NCBI GenBank assembly: GCA_964370435.1
Contig: CAYJJG010000035.1
Coordinates: forward strand, 1-8,194
Direction of reading: 5' to 3'
DNA length: 8,194 nt
Source of the DNA: CALVGQ01 sp964370435
Lineage (GTDB): Bacteria; Bacillota_I; Bacilli_A; Erysipelotrichales; Erysipelotrichaceae
Part shown: positions 1 through 5,220 of the stretch, one piece after another
Layout of the letters: every line of letters begins with the position of its first letter
Position numbering within the stretch: the first letter of the stretch is position 1
Position numbers and translations under genes: made by a program
The notes under the pieces: generated by a model
Database searches by the model: none
What the model saw: only the letters and a program-made list of their open reading frames with translations
What the model was told of the DNA's origin: nothing

Positions 1-10
1 TGTAATGTAC

Positions 11-615
11 TTATCTATAGAATATTACTTGTTCAAATTCCTTTTTTAATTTAACTAAAAATAGAACGTTCATTATAAATAATAGTGAAAAAATTACAAT
101 GCTAGATACTGATAAAGTTATCCAATAAAAACCACAGTAAATACTAACTATAATCGACAGCACATATAAACTAATTTTAGAAACCTTATAAGGGAACAGC
201 ACAAATAAAAAAGCCTGGATTATCCTAGATCCATCAAGCGGATAAATAGGTAAACAGTTAAAAATAAGTATTTGAAAATTCATCATCATACACCAATCAT
301 AGAAAACAGGCGAAAGCAAATGATAGCTTNNNNNNNNNNAATTAATGGAATAAACAGATGCATACAAGGACCACTAACTACTACTAGTACTTGAATATAC
401 CATCGTTGATATTCTAATTTTTCTATTTGGGCACATAAGCCAAAAGGATACCAAGAAAATTTTGAAATATTAAGATGAAACAAAGTAGCAGTAGCACAGT
501 GTGCCAACTCATGTAGTGTCATCATCATAAACAAAAAAGTTATTGCTTTCAAGCTTCCATTAAAATAAGCAATAACCCATAACAAAAAGGTAAAAAAGTG
601 TATTTTTACCTTCAT
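11..615 (-). CDS. spoIVFB: SpoIVFB-like M50 intramembrane metalloprotease, interrupted by an assembly gap
   Basis: Site-2-type zinc protease of the membrane. In Bacillus SpoIVFB cleaves pro-sigma-K in the mother cell during sporulation. The first half (615 down to the gap) carries the zinc motif HELAH at residues 35-39 (bases 499-513), followed by a GP..H segment near residue 82. The second half carries the other M50 motif, NCLPIYPLDG, whose Asp (bases 233-235) should be the third metal ligand. Several hydrophobic segments fit a polytopic membrane protein. The two halves lie in different frames (615 and 367 registers) because the ten Ns at 330-339 do not have the true gap length, so I treat this as one gene. 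The total is about 201 residues, shorter than the roughly 288 of B. subtilis SpoIVFB: the C-terminal CBS region is absent. The start ATG overlaps the upstream SpoIVFA-like stop (ATGA), indicating translational coupling. The stop is TAA at 11-13. Confidence 0.86.
330..339. other. Assembly gap of ten Ns inside spoIVFB
   Basis: Ten undetermined bases lie between the HELAH half and the PLDG half of the metalloprotease gene. The upstream codon register is position 0 modulo 3 and the downstream register is 1 modulo 3. The true gap must therefore be 2 modulo 3 bases long (for example 8, 11 or 14) if the gene is intact. The spacing between the GP..H segment and the NxxPxxPLDG motif is close to that of B. 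subtilis SpoIVFB as I recall it, so only about 11-14 bases are probably missing. Confidence 0.95.
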
Positions 616-1193
616 TTTATAATTACATCACTAAAACTAATAGTAGTACCATTATCACTAAAATCCATATATACTGCCCCATTTGTTAAACCTAAAATTT
701 GCCCTTTTAAGATACGATCATCTTCATCTACATGAACATCACTCATTGCACCATAAGTGGCCATTATGCCATTATCGTGTTTTATTAGCACTAAATTACC
801 TGTTGCCTGTGTCGCAACATACAATACAACGCCATCATCTACACTCACTACCTGATTATTAGTGGCTTCAAAATATTGATTGCCTAAATCATGATAATGA
901 GAAACTAAACTTGTAGTTATTGTATCCTCATCAAAATTAAACCAATTTTCAAAAGGTATAAAATTACTTATGCGATAAGCTTGTAATGGTTCAATTATTT
1001 TTTGAATGTTAGAAGCTAAAACCTCAAATCCATTTTTTTCATAAATTAAGTTACCTAAAACTAGTGTACTTCCTAATAAAAAAAGTATTACTAGGCTATA
1101 CAAACTTCTAACCAAGTGGTTTTGATCTCTATTATAACTAGTATAGCTTCTTCTTGATTTTATTCTTTGTCTACATCTTTCTCTATAGTTCAT
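612..1193 (-). CDS. spoIVFA: SpoIVFA-like membrane protein with degenerate M23/LytM domain
   Basis: Probable partner and regulator of the SpoIVFB-like protease encoded next. In Bacillus SpoIVFA anchors and inhibits SpoIVFB in the outer forespore membrane. The 193-residue product has a very basic N-terminus (1-20), one membrane segment (about 31-51), a linker, and a LytM/M23-like beta domain at about 108-179 (GNLVLIKHDNG, then YGAM, then KGQILGLTNG). The M23 zinc residues are missing: the YxHL histidine position reads YGAM and the HxHFE position reads VYMDF, so it should not be an active endopeptidase. I choose the ATG at 1193 rather than the in-frame GTG at 1202, because the GTG lies inside GGGTGAT (1204-1198), an extended Shine-Dalgarno sequence four bases before the ATG. 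It overlaps spoIVFB by four bases. The assignment rests on domain type plus gene order; sequence identity to SpoIVFA looks low. Confidence 0.78.
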   Translation of the reverse strand: MNYRERCRQRIKSRRSYTSYNRDQNHLVRSLYSLVILFLLGSTLVLGNLIYEKNGFEVLASNIQKIIEPLQAYRISNFIPFENWFNFDEDTITTSLVSHYHDLGNQYFEATNNQVVSVDDGVVLYVATQATGNLVLIKHDNGIMATYGAMSDVHVDEDDRILKGQILGLTNGAVYMDFSDNGTTISFSDVIIK

Positions 1194-1204
1194 CGTTATC
1201 ACCC
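1194..1204 (-). promoter_or_regulatory. GGGTGAT ribosome binding site deciding the spoIVFA start
   Basis: On the minus strand GGGTGAT (1204-1198) is followed by AACG and ATG at 1193. GGTGAT pairs with the inner part of the 16S anti-Shine-Dalgarno tail (the full complement is AGGAGGTGATC). A spacing of four from GGTGAT equals about seven from AGGAGG. This favours the ATG at 1193 over the GTG at 1202. Confidence 0.6.
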
Positions 1205-1243
1205 AATTTAATATATGCTTAAAATATATAAAATAGACCTCGC

Positions 1244-1273
1244 AAATATAAAAACAAACACCGCAGTGTTTGT
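1244..1273 (-). terminator. Rho-independent terminator after mreD
   Basis: A perfect 8-bp stem, ACAAACAC (1254-1261) with GTGTTTGT (1266-1273), closes a 4-base loop (1262-1265). On the minus strand it is followed by a T-rich run at 1253-1244. It begins two bases beyond the mreD stop codon, so it ends the mreCD transcript and separates it from spoIVFA-spoIVFB. Confidence 0.8.
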
Positions 1274-1275
1274 CA

Positions 1276-1818
1276 TTAATAATTACGATATAGCGTAACT
1301 TCTTCCTTTTTCTTTCGTTCTTCCCTTTTAGAAGTGAAATTTTCTTTAACTTTATACAACATTAATACTATACATATCGTTGGAATATTTATTACTAAGG
1401 TCGTAATTCCACGATTTAATAAAAATGATTCTGTACTTAATGTAATACTTTCTAAAACAAGCATCATAAAGTAAAGTATTAGCTCTTTCGCAAAGATTAT
1501 CGAAAGAAACAAAAGAACGTTTTCAAAAAATGTATCACTGAAATGACGTCCCCATTGTCGTGCAATCAGAACACTTATGATATATACAGGTGTAAATACC
1601 ATAAATTCAAAAGATATAAAATCTACCACTATACCCACAATAAAAGCTAGTACTACACCATCAAACCATGTTCTATCCTTAGTTAAACATAATAAGCCAA
1701 TTAAAGAAGCTTGGCTCATATAGACAAATGACTGCAAAGAAGGATCTTGTGGTGCAATAGCTAATACTATGAAATCGATTATAAAACATACTGTTAAAAA
1801 TAATCCATTCACTATCAT
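1276..1818 (-). CDS. mreD: Rod shape-determining protein MreD
   Basis: Integral membrane subunit of the elongasome, which with MreC, MreB, RodA and PBP2 directs lateral peptidoglycan synthesis. The 180-residue product is almost entirely hydrophobic, with membrane segments at about 3-21, 33-46, 54-70, 73-86, 99-123 and 137-155. The VVLAFIVGIVVDFIS stretch (55-69) resembles the conserved MreD core that contains a buried Asp. A highly charged KREERKKKEE tail (164-173) should be cytoplasmic. The ATG at 1818 directly follows the mreC TAG stop with no gap; its likely ribosome binding site AGAGGA lies inside the end of mreC, so translation is probably coupled. Identity rests on size, topology and position after mreC, because MreD sequences diverge quickly. 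A terminator follows at once, and no minC or minD is found downstream. Confidence 0.85.
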   Translation of the reverse strand: MIVNGLFLTVCFIIDFIVLAIAPQDPSLQSFVYMSQASLIGLLCLTKDRTWFDGVVLAFIVGIVVDFISFEFMVFTPVYIISVLIARQWGRHFSDTFFENVLLFLSIIFAKELILYFMMLVLESITLSTESFLLNRGITTLVINIPTICIVLMLYKVKENFTSKREERKKKEEVTLYRNY

Positions 1819-2655
1819 CTACTCTGTCCTCTTTACAACATACAGATAACTTAAATCACCAAAATCTGCTGCAGGCTTCACAAAGATATCCATACCTATC
1901 GCATTTTCTAATTCCTCTACACGAATAATCTCACCAACTAATAAGCCGCTGGGAAAAACACCACCCATACCGCTAGTTATAACGCTCATTCCTTCAACTA
2001 CCGTATTATTAGAATCTAACAGTTTTACAACATAGGCTTGTTCCTCATGGTTATAGCGCTCTAAAATAGCATCAGCTTGCACATTGTCACTAATAATTAC
2101 TTTTACAGATACTTTATTTGATCCATCAGCTACACTCAATAGTTTAACAGTTGAACTAGTTGCTCCTGCATATTCTACTCGTCCTATTAGTCCTTCACTA
2201 CTAATCACAGCATAATTTTCCATGATTCCATCATCAATACCTAAATCAATAGTTAAATGGTTATCCCATGATTCATAAGAACGTGACAACACTGTAGTAG
2301 GAAACATTTCATAGTCAGAAAGAATCACTTTTAAATCATTCATTGCTTGAAGTTCCTCAATTTGCTTAGCTTGTTCATTCACTTTGGCTTGTAATGAGGC
2401 TATACCTTCTACTTGCTTTCTAAGCATTTCATTTTCTTCCTCTAAAGACCATGTTTGACTTATTATTTCTGATGTATCTAAAACAGCTCCTGCTGGTCGA
2501 TCAACTAGAGTATAACGAACCATATTAAACAAATTATATCCTTCACTCGAAAAAGGAAGTGTCCCAACCATTCTTGAAATATTTAAAAGCACAGAAAAAG
2601 TTGTAATACTTATGATTACAGCTAATAAAAATTTTTGAAAACGATTTAATTTCAT
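1819..2655 (-). CDS. mreC: Rod shape-determining protein MreC
   Basis: Bitopic scaffold of the elongation machinery that links MreB filaments inside the cell to PBP2 outside. Residues count from the ATG at 2655, giving 278 residues. A short cytoplasmic N-terminus is followed by one membrane segment (about 8-28), a coiled coil rich in E, Q and K (about 68-104, including LEEENEMLRKQVEG), and the two beta domains typical of MreC. Family hallmarks are LGIDDGI followed by SSEGLIGRV, and SGMGGVFPSGLLVGEIIRV near the C-terminus, ending with KPAADFGDLSYLYVV. A longer frame opens at 2691, but GGTGAT three bases before the ATG at 2655, a TATAAT further upstream and the usual MreC N-terminus all support the shorter form. 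It is transcribed with mreD. No mreB lies between radC and mreC, unlike in Bacillus. Confidence 0.94.
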   Translation of the reverse strand: MKLNRFQKFLLAVIISITTFSVLLNISRMVGTLPFSSEGYNLFNMVRYTLVDRPAGAVLDTSEIISQTWSLEEENEMLRKQVEGIASLQAKVNEQAKQIEELQAMNDLKVILSDYEMFPTTVLSRSYESWDNHLTIDLGIDDGIMENYAVISSEGLIGRVEYAGATSSTVKLLSVADGSNKVSVKVIISDNVQADAILERYNHEEQAYVVKLLDSNNTVVEGMSVITSGMGGVFPSGLLVGEIIRVEELENAIGMDIFVKPAADFGDLSYLYVVKRTE

Positions 2656-2658
2656 TTT

Positions 2659-2699
2659 ATCACCAGTGTTATTATACTGGTTTATAAACATAACTTCAA
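2659..2699 (-). promoter_or_regulatory. Sigma-A promoter and GGTGAT ribosome binding site of mreCD
   Basis: On the minus strand the -35 is TTGAAG (2699-2694), the spacer is 17 bases, and the -10 is a perfect TATAAT (2676-2671). Six bases later comes GGTGAT (2664-2659), then AAA and the ATG at 2655. The expected transcription start is the first G of GGTGAT, giving a leader of only about nine bases. This allows mreCD expression independent of radC. Confidence 0.72.
2662..2681. repeat. Inverted repeat ACCAGT-N8-ACTGGT over the mreC promoter
   Basis: Perfect 6-bp arms (2662-2667 and 2676-2681) with an 8-base spacer. The repeat spans the start of the -10 box through the predicted transcription start and the GGT of the Shine-Dalgarno site. 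It could be an operator, or a hairpin that forms only in read-through RNA from radC and hides the ribosome binding site. The choice between these is inference. Confidence 0.45.
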
Positions 2700-2724
2700 T
2701 GCAATATAGTTATAATTATTATAT

Positions 2725-3411
2725 TTATCCCATTAATCCAGCTTGTTTAAAGCTAAATACTTTATTTCTAGAGATAATCAAATGATCCAACACTTCAATT
2801 TTCATCAATTCACCTATTTCTATCATCTGTTCAGTTACATTAATATCTTTTATAGAAGGTTCAATGTTACCAGAAGGATGATTATGAACAAGTATAATCT
2901 TTGAACCATTATATACAAGTGCTTGTTTAAATATTTCCCTAGGATGTACAAGACTATGGTCTAAAGTACCTTTAAACAGAGTTTCATGGTGCAAAATTTC
3001 ATTTTTGACATTTAAATACAACACCATCAGTACTTCTTGTTGTTTTAAACCTAACTCCATCTGCAACCATCTTGTTAAGACTTGAGGATCACTAATTACT
3101 TCTTTTTCTCTAGTTTTTTCTAACAACATTCTCTTCGCGATTTCAAAACAAGCTAATAGCTGCAAACCTTTAGCATTATGAATTCCCTTTATTGAAGTAA
3201 GTTGTTTTAAGTCAAGGTTAGCTAAGTTAGCCATTCCTTGACTTAGTTTTAGTAATTCATCCGCAATAAATAAACTACTACATTCTTTATAACCATGCCG
3301 AAGCACTAGAGCTAATAATTCTCTATTGCTTAAAGATTCAATTCCGTATTGTGCAGCTTTTTCTCTAGGACGTTCTTCAAGCGGTAATTCTTTAATATTT
3401 AATATATCCAT
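2725..3411 (-). CDS. radC: RadC family JAB/MPN-domain protein
   Basis: The RadC (DUF2466) family was once assigned to DNA repair, but its cellular role is not settled. The 228-residue product has a helix-hairpin-helix-type N-terminal region (about 24-96, LTSIKGIHNAKGLQLL at 71-86) and a C-terminal JAB1/MPN metalloprotease-like domain (about 105-225). The metal motif is HNHPSG at 176-181 with a downstream Asp at 189, and LVHPREIFKQAL and LDHLIIS are both family signatures. The length is usual. ATG 3411 is the only Met start after an in-frame TGA, and it lies inside the last codons of the SpoIIB-like gene (13-base overlap). The GGAGGA just upstream is almost touching the ATG, which is too close for standard initiation. 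Coupling to the upstream gene or a non-standard start is possible. Gene order matches the Bacillus locus except for the missing maf and mreB. Confidence 0.93.
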   Translation of the reverse strand: MDILNIKELPLEERPREKAAQYGIESLSNRELLALVLRHGYKECSSLFIADELLKLSQGMANLANLDLKQLTSIKGIHNAKGLQLLACFEIAKRMLLEKTREKEVISDPQVLTRWLQMELGLKQQEVLMVLYLNVKNEILHHETLFKGTLDHSLVHPREIFKQALVYNGSKIILVHNHPSGNIEPSIKDINVTEQMIEIGELMKIEVLDHLIISRNKVFSFKQAGLMG

Positions 3412-3848
3412 TCCTCCAATAAGATTTCATATGATCCTTCTCTTAAAATCGGTAGTGCTATTTCATCAAAATCTGTTTTCTCTTTTGGCATATATTCTAA
3501 ACCTGCATCTACAATCAAATTAATATTTTCAAGATGTACACTTTCTTCACTGGTACACCCTACTACCAAAGCTATTTTACCTTGTGTATTAATTGTTAGA
3601 GGATTTAGGTTTAATGCTTTTGTTTCTTCAATTAATTCTGAATAAGAAGAAGCCTGTGAAAAAATACCAAGTTGTATCCAGTATAATGTAGTAGCCTTTT
3701 CATTATTTATAGTGTCTTCCTGATCAATACTTTGAATTAATATGTTCTCACTACTTGGCGTTAAACTACTAAAAACAAAAAAATAAATAAGAGAAAAAAT
3801 TAAAGATGCTATTACGGCAAGAATACTATATGCTTTACGTTTTTCCAA
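3399..3848 (-). CDS. SpoIIB-like membrane-anchored SPOR-domain protein
   Basis: The 149-residue protein has a short basic N-terminus (MEKRK), one membrane segment (about 7-27), a polar linker, and a SPOR-like region at about 55-118 (YWIQLGIFSQASSYSELIEETKALNL, then KIALVVGC). SPOR domains bind denuded peptidoglycan glycans at septa. Its position just upstream of radC in the mre/spoIVF block is where B. subtilis has spoIIB, whose product carries such a domain and acts at the engulfing septum. I therefore infer a SpoIIB-like role, but the protein is much shorter than Bacillus SpoIIB and the similarity is by motif only. Translation starts at TTG 3848, supported by AGGTGAT (3860-3854) five bases upstream; there is no early in-frame ATG. 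It overlaps radC and is divergent from nagA. Confidence 0.62.
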   Translation of the reverse strand: MEKRKAYSILAVIASLIFSLIYFFVFSSLTPSSENILIQSIDQEDTINNEKATTLYWIQLGIFSQASSYSELIEETKALNLNPLTINTQGKIALVVGCTSEESVHLENINLIVDAGLEYMPKEKTDFDEIALPILREGSYEILLEEWIY

Positions 3849-3874
3849 CTTGTATCACCTCAATTCATTGTATG
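3849..3874 (-). promoter_or_regulatory. Candidate promoter and AGGTGAT site of the SpoIIB-like gene
   Basis: On the minus strand CATACAAT (3874-3867) is followed by GAATTG, AGGTGAT (3860-3854), five bases and the TTG start. TACAAT would serve as a sigma-A -10, while CATACAAT also matches the B. subtilis sigma-E -10 consensus. I cannot find a good -35 for either at normal spacing, so the promoter class is open. The ribosome binding site itself is convincing. Confidence 0.45.
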
Positions 3875-3953
3875 CTTTAATTTTTTTTCTACTCTATATA
3901 TTTATTCAAAAAAAAGCTAATTCCTATTTTTTTAAACTTTTATGGTGTTTGGA

Positions 3954-3982
3954 TTGTTTATTTTTTAAAAAAAGAGTAAAAT
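3954..3982 (+). promoter_or_regulatory. Sigma-A promoter of nagA
   Basis: TTGTTT (3954-3959), a 17-base spacer with T and A tracts, and TAAAAT (3977-3982). The predicted transcription start is near 3989, giving a leader of about 21 bases that contains AGGAGG. It lies in the 161-base region shared with the divergent SpoIIB-like gene. Confidence 0.6.
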
Positions 3983-3998
3983 ATGCGTGTAAACATAT
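3981..3998. repeat. Possible operator ATATG-N8-CATAT at the nagA start site
   Basis: Perfect 5-bp inverted arms (3981-3985 and 3994-3998) span the end of the -10 box and the predicted transcription start of nagA. The position suits a repressor such as a GntR-type amino-sugar regulator, but the arms are short and AT-rich. No known regulator consensus is recognised. Confidence 0.25.
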
Positions 3999-4009
3999 AG
4001 GAGGAAATT

Positions 4010-5146
4010 ATGATTATTCAAAGTAAAAGAGTTTGGATTGCTTCTCGATTTATTGAGGCACAAATCGAAATTAAAGAAGATAAAATCACTCATATCTACC
4101 CTTATAACACTCATACAGTAGATAAAGATTATGGTAATGAACGTATTGTTCCAGGATTTATTGATGTACATACTCATGGTGCATATGGTTTTGATACTAA
4201 TTATGCTACTGAAGAAGGATTAAAAAATTGGGTTAAAGAATTGCCTAGTGAAGGTGTAACAGGATTTTGTCCAACTACGATCACTCAGGGATTTGAAATA
4301 TTGAAAGATGCTGTAGCTAATGTTGCCCATGTTCATGCACAACAACCAAAAGGTGCTGAGATTCTAGGAATACATTTTGAAGGTCCTTTCTTAGATATGG
4401 TTTATAAAGGTGCTCAACCACCAGAATTCATTCGTGTTGGAACTATTGAAGAATTTAATCAATACCAAGAGGCAGCAAATGGTCTAATTAAAATTGTTAC
4501 CATGGCTACTGAACATGATCCAAATTTTGATTTAACTAAATATTTAAATGACAAAGAAGTAGTTGTAAGTATAGGACATTCTTCTTGTACTTATGAACAA
4601 GCTTGTATGGCTGCTGCAAATGGTGCAAAATCAATGACTCATGTTTATAATGGTATGTCCCCTTTTAACCACCGTAAAAATGGTTTAATTGGAGCTGCTC
4701 TTGATATTAAAGATTTCTATGGTGAAATCATTTGTGATGGAAACCATTCTTCAATCGCTTCACTTCGCACGTATTTCAACGCTAAAAATAGTGATTACTG
4801 CGTAATGATAAGTGATTCGCTAATGTGTAAAGGAAGCCCTGCTGGATCTAAATTCATCTTTGGTGGACAAGAAATTGAAGTATATCCAGATGGAAGTGCT
4901 CACTTAACACCTGAAACGTTAGCAGGAAGCACTTTAAAAATTAATGAAGGATTAAAGCTTCTTGTTGAAACTGTACTAGTACCTTTTGATGTTGCTTTAA
5001 AATCATGCACTATTAATCCTGCAAGATTAATTAATCTTGGAACTACTAAAGGATTAATTAGAGTTGGCTATGATGCTGATTTAGTAGTATTGAAAGATGA
5101 TTATACTGTTACACAGACTTATTGTCGTGGTGTTAGTCAATTATAA
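4010..5146 (+). CDS. nagA: N-acetylglucosamine-6-phosphate deacetylase
   Basis: Cytosolic amidohydrolase that converts N-acetylglucosamine-6-phosphate to glucosamine-6-phosphate and acetate, feeding cell-wall recycling or amino-sugar catabolism. The 378-residue length is normal. Visible motifs in order: PGFIDVHTHG (48-57) with the HxH metal site at 54/56; HFEGPFL with metal-binding Glu124; GHSSCTY with His190; THVYNGMSPFNHR with His211; the CDGNH segment (242-246); and MISDSL with catalytic Asp269. The N-terminal strands (1-45) and the C-terminal INPARLINLG...KGLIRVGYDADLVVL segment form the usual beta-sandwich domain. The ATG at 4010 follows AGGAGG with standard spacing. It has its own promoter and a strong terminator, and no nagB is adjacent, so it appears monocistronic. 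In sporulating bacteria it may serve peptidoglycan recycling, which is inference. Confidence 0.96.
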   Translation: MIIQSKRVWIASRFIEAQIEIKEDKITHIYPYNTHTVDKDYGNERIVPGFIDVHTHGAYGFDTNYATEEGLKNWVKELPSEGVTGFCPTTITQGFEILKDAVANVAHVHAQQPKGAEILGIHFEGPFLDMVYKGAQPPEFIRVGTIEEFNQYQEAANGLIKIVTMATEHDPNFDLTKYLNDKEVVVSIGHSSCTYEQACMAAANGAKSMTHVYNGMSPFNHRKNGLIGAALDIKDFYGEIICDGNHSSIASLRTYFNAKNSDYCVMISDSLMCKGSPAGSKFIFGGQEIEVYPDGSAHLTPETLAGSTLKINEGLKLLVETVLVPFDVALKSCTINPARLINLGTTKGLIRVGYDADLVVLKDDYTVTQTYCRGVSQL

Positions 5147-5152
5147 AACTAT

Positions 5153-5178
5153 TCCCTTTGAAAAAAGGGATTTTTTTT
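5153..5178 (+). terminator. Rho-independent terminator of nagA
   Basis: A 7-bp stem, TCCCTTT (5153-5159) with AAAGGGA (5164-5170), is capped by a GAAA tetraloop and followed by eight T (5171-5178). It starts six bases after the nagA stop codon. The last T residues are shared with the -35 box of the next promoter. Confidence 0.92.
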
Positions 5179-5217
5179 ACAAATTAGCTAATTTTAAAGT
5201 ATAATGTTAATGGTGAT
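5176..5217 (+). promoter_or_regulatory. Sigma-A promoter and GGTGAT site of the FAD dehydrogenase gene
   Basis: TTTACA (5176-5181), an 18-base spacer and a perfect TATAAT (5200-5205). Six bases later comes GGTGAT (5212-5217), then AAA and the ATG at 5221. The expected transcription start is the first G of GGTGAT, giving a roughly nine-base leader. The -35 overlaps the U-tract of the nagA terminator. Confidence 0.72.
5181..5194. repeat. 14-bp perfect palindrome in the dehydrogenase promoter
   Basis: AAATTAGCTAATTT is a perfect palindrome that occupies most of the spacer between the -35 and -10 boxes. That is a classic operator position for a dimeric repressor or a MerR-type activator. I do not recognise the site. 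Confidence 0.45.
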
Positions 5218-5220
5218 AAA

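Noticed and set aside
612..1193. Active M23 endopeptidase.
   Set aside because: The metal-binding His positions of YxHL and HxHFE are replaced (YGAM, VYMDF), so enzyme activity is unlikely.
1223..1245. Sigma-A promoter TTGCGA with a -10 for spoIVFA.
   Set aside because: At 16-18-base spacing only TTAAGC or TTTAAG is available as a -10, a poor match.
2656..2691. N-terminal extension of MreC starting at 2691.
   Set aside because: It would translate through the -10 box and GGTGAT site; the ATG at 2655 has the ribosome binding site and the usual MreC start.
2700..2724. Terminator between radC and mreC.
   Set aside because: Only weak A/T symmetry with no GC stem and no U-tract; read-through is expected.
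3326..3523. Open frame of 65 codons on the plus strand.
   Set aside because: It is antisense to radC and the SpoIIB-like gene, with no ribosome binding site and no recognisable protein feature.
3965..4177. Open frame of 70 codons on the minus strand over the nagA start.
   Set aside because: It is antisense to the well-supported nagA and its promoter, and its composition looks like translated AT-rich DNA.
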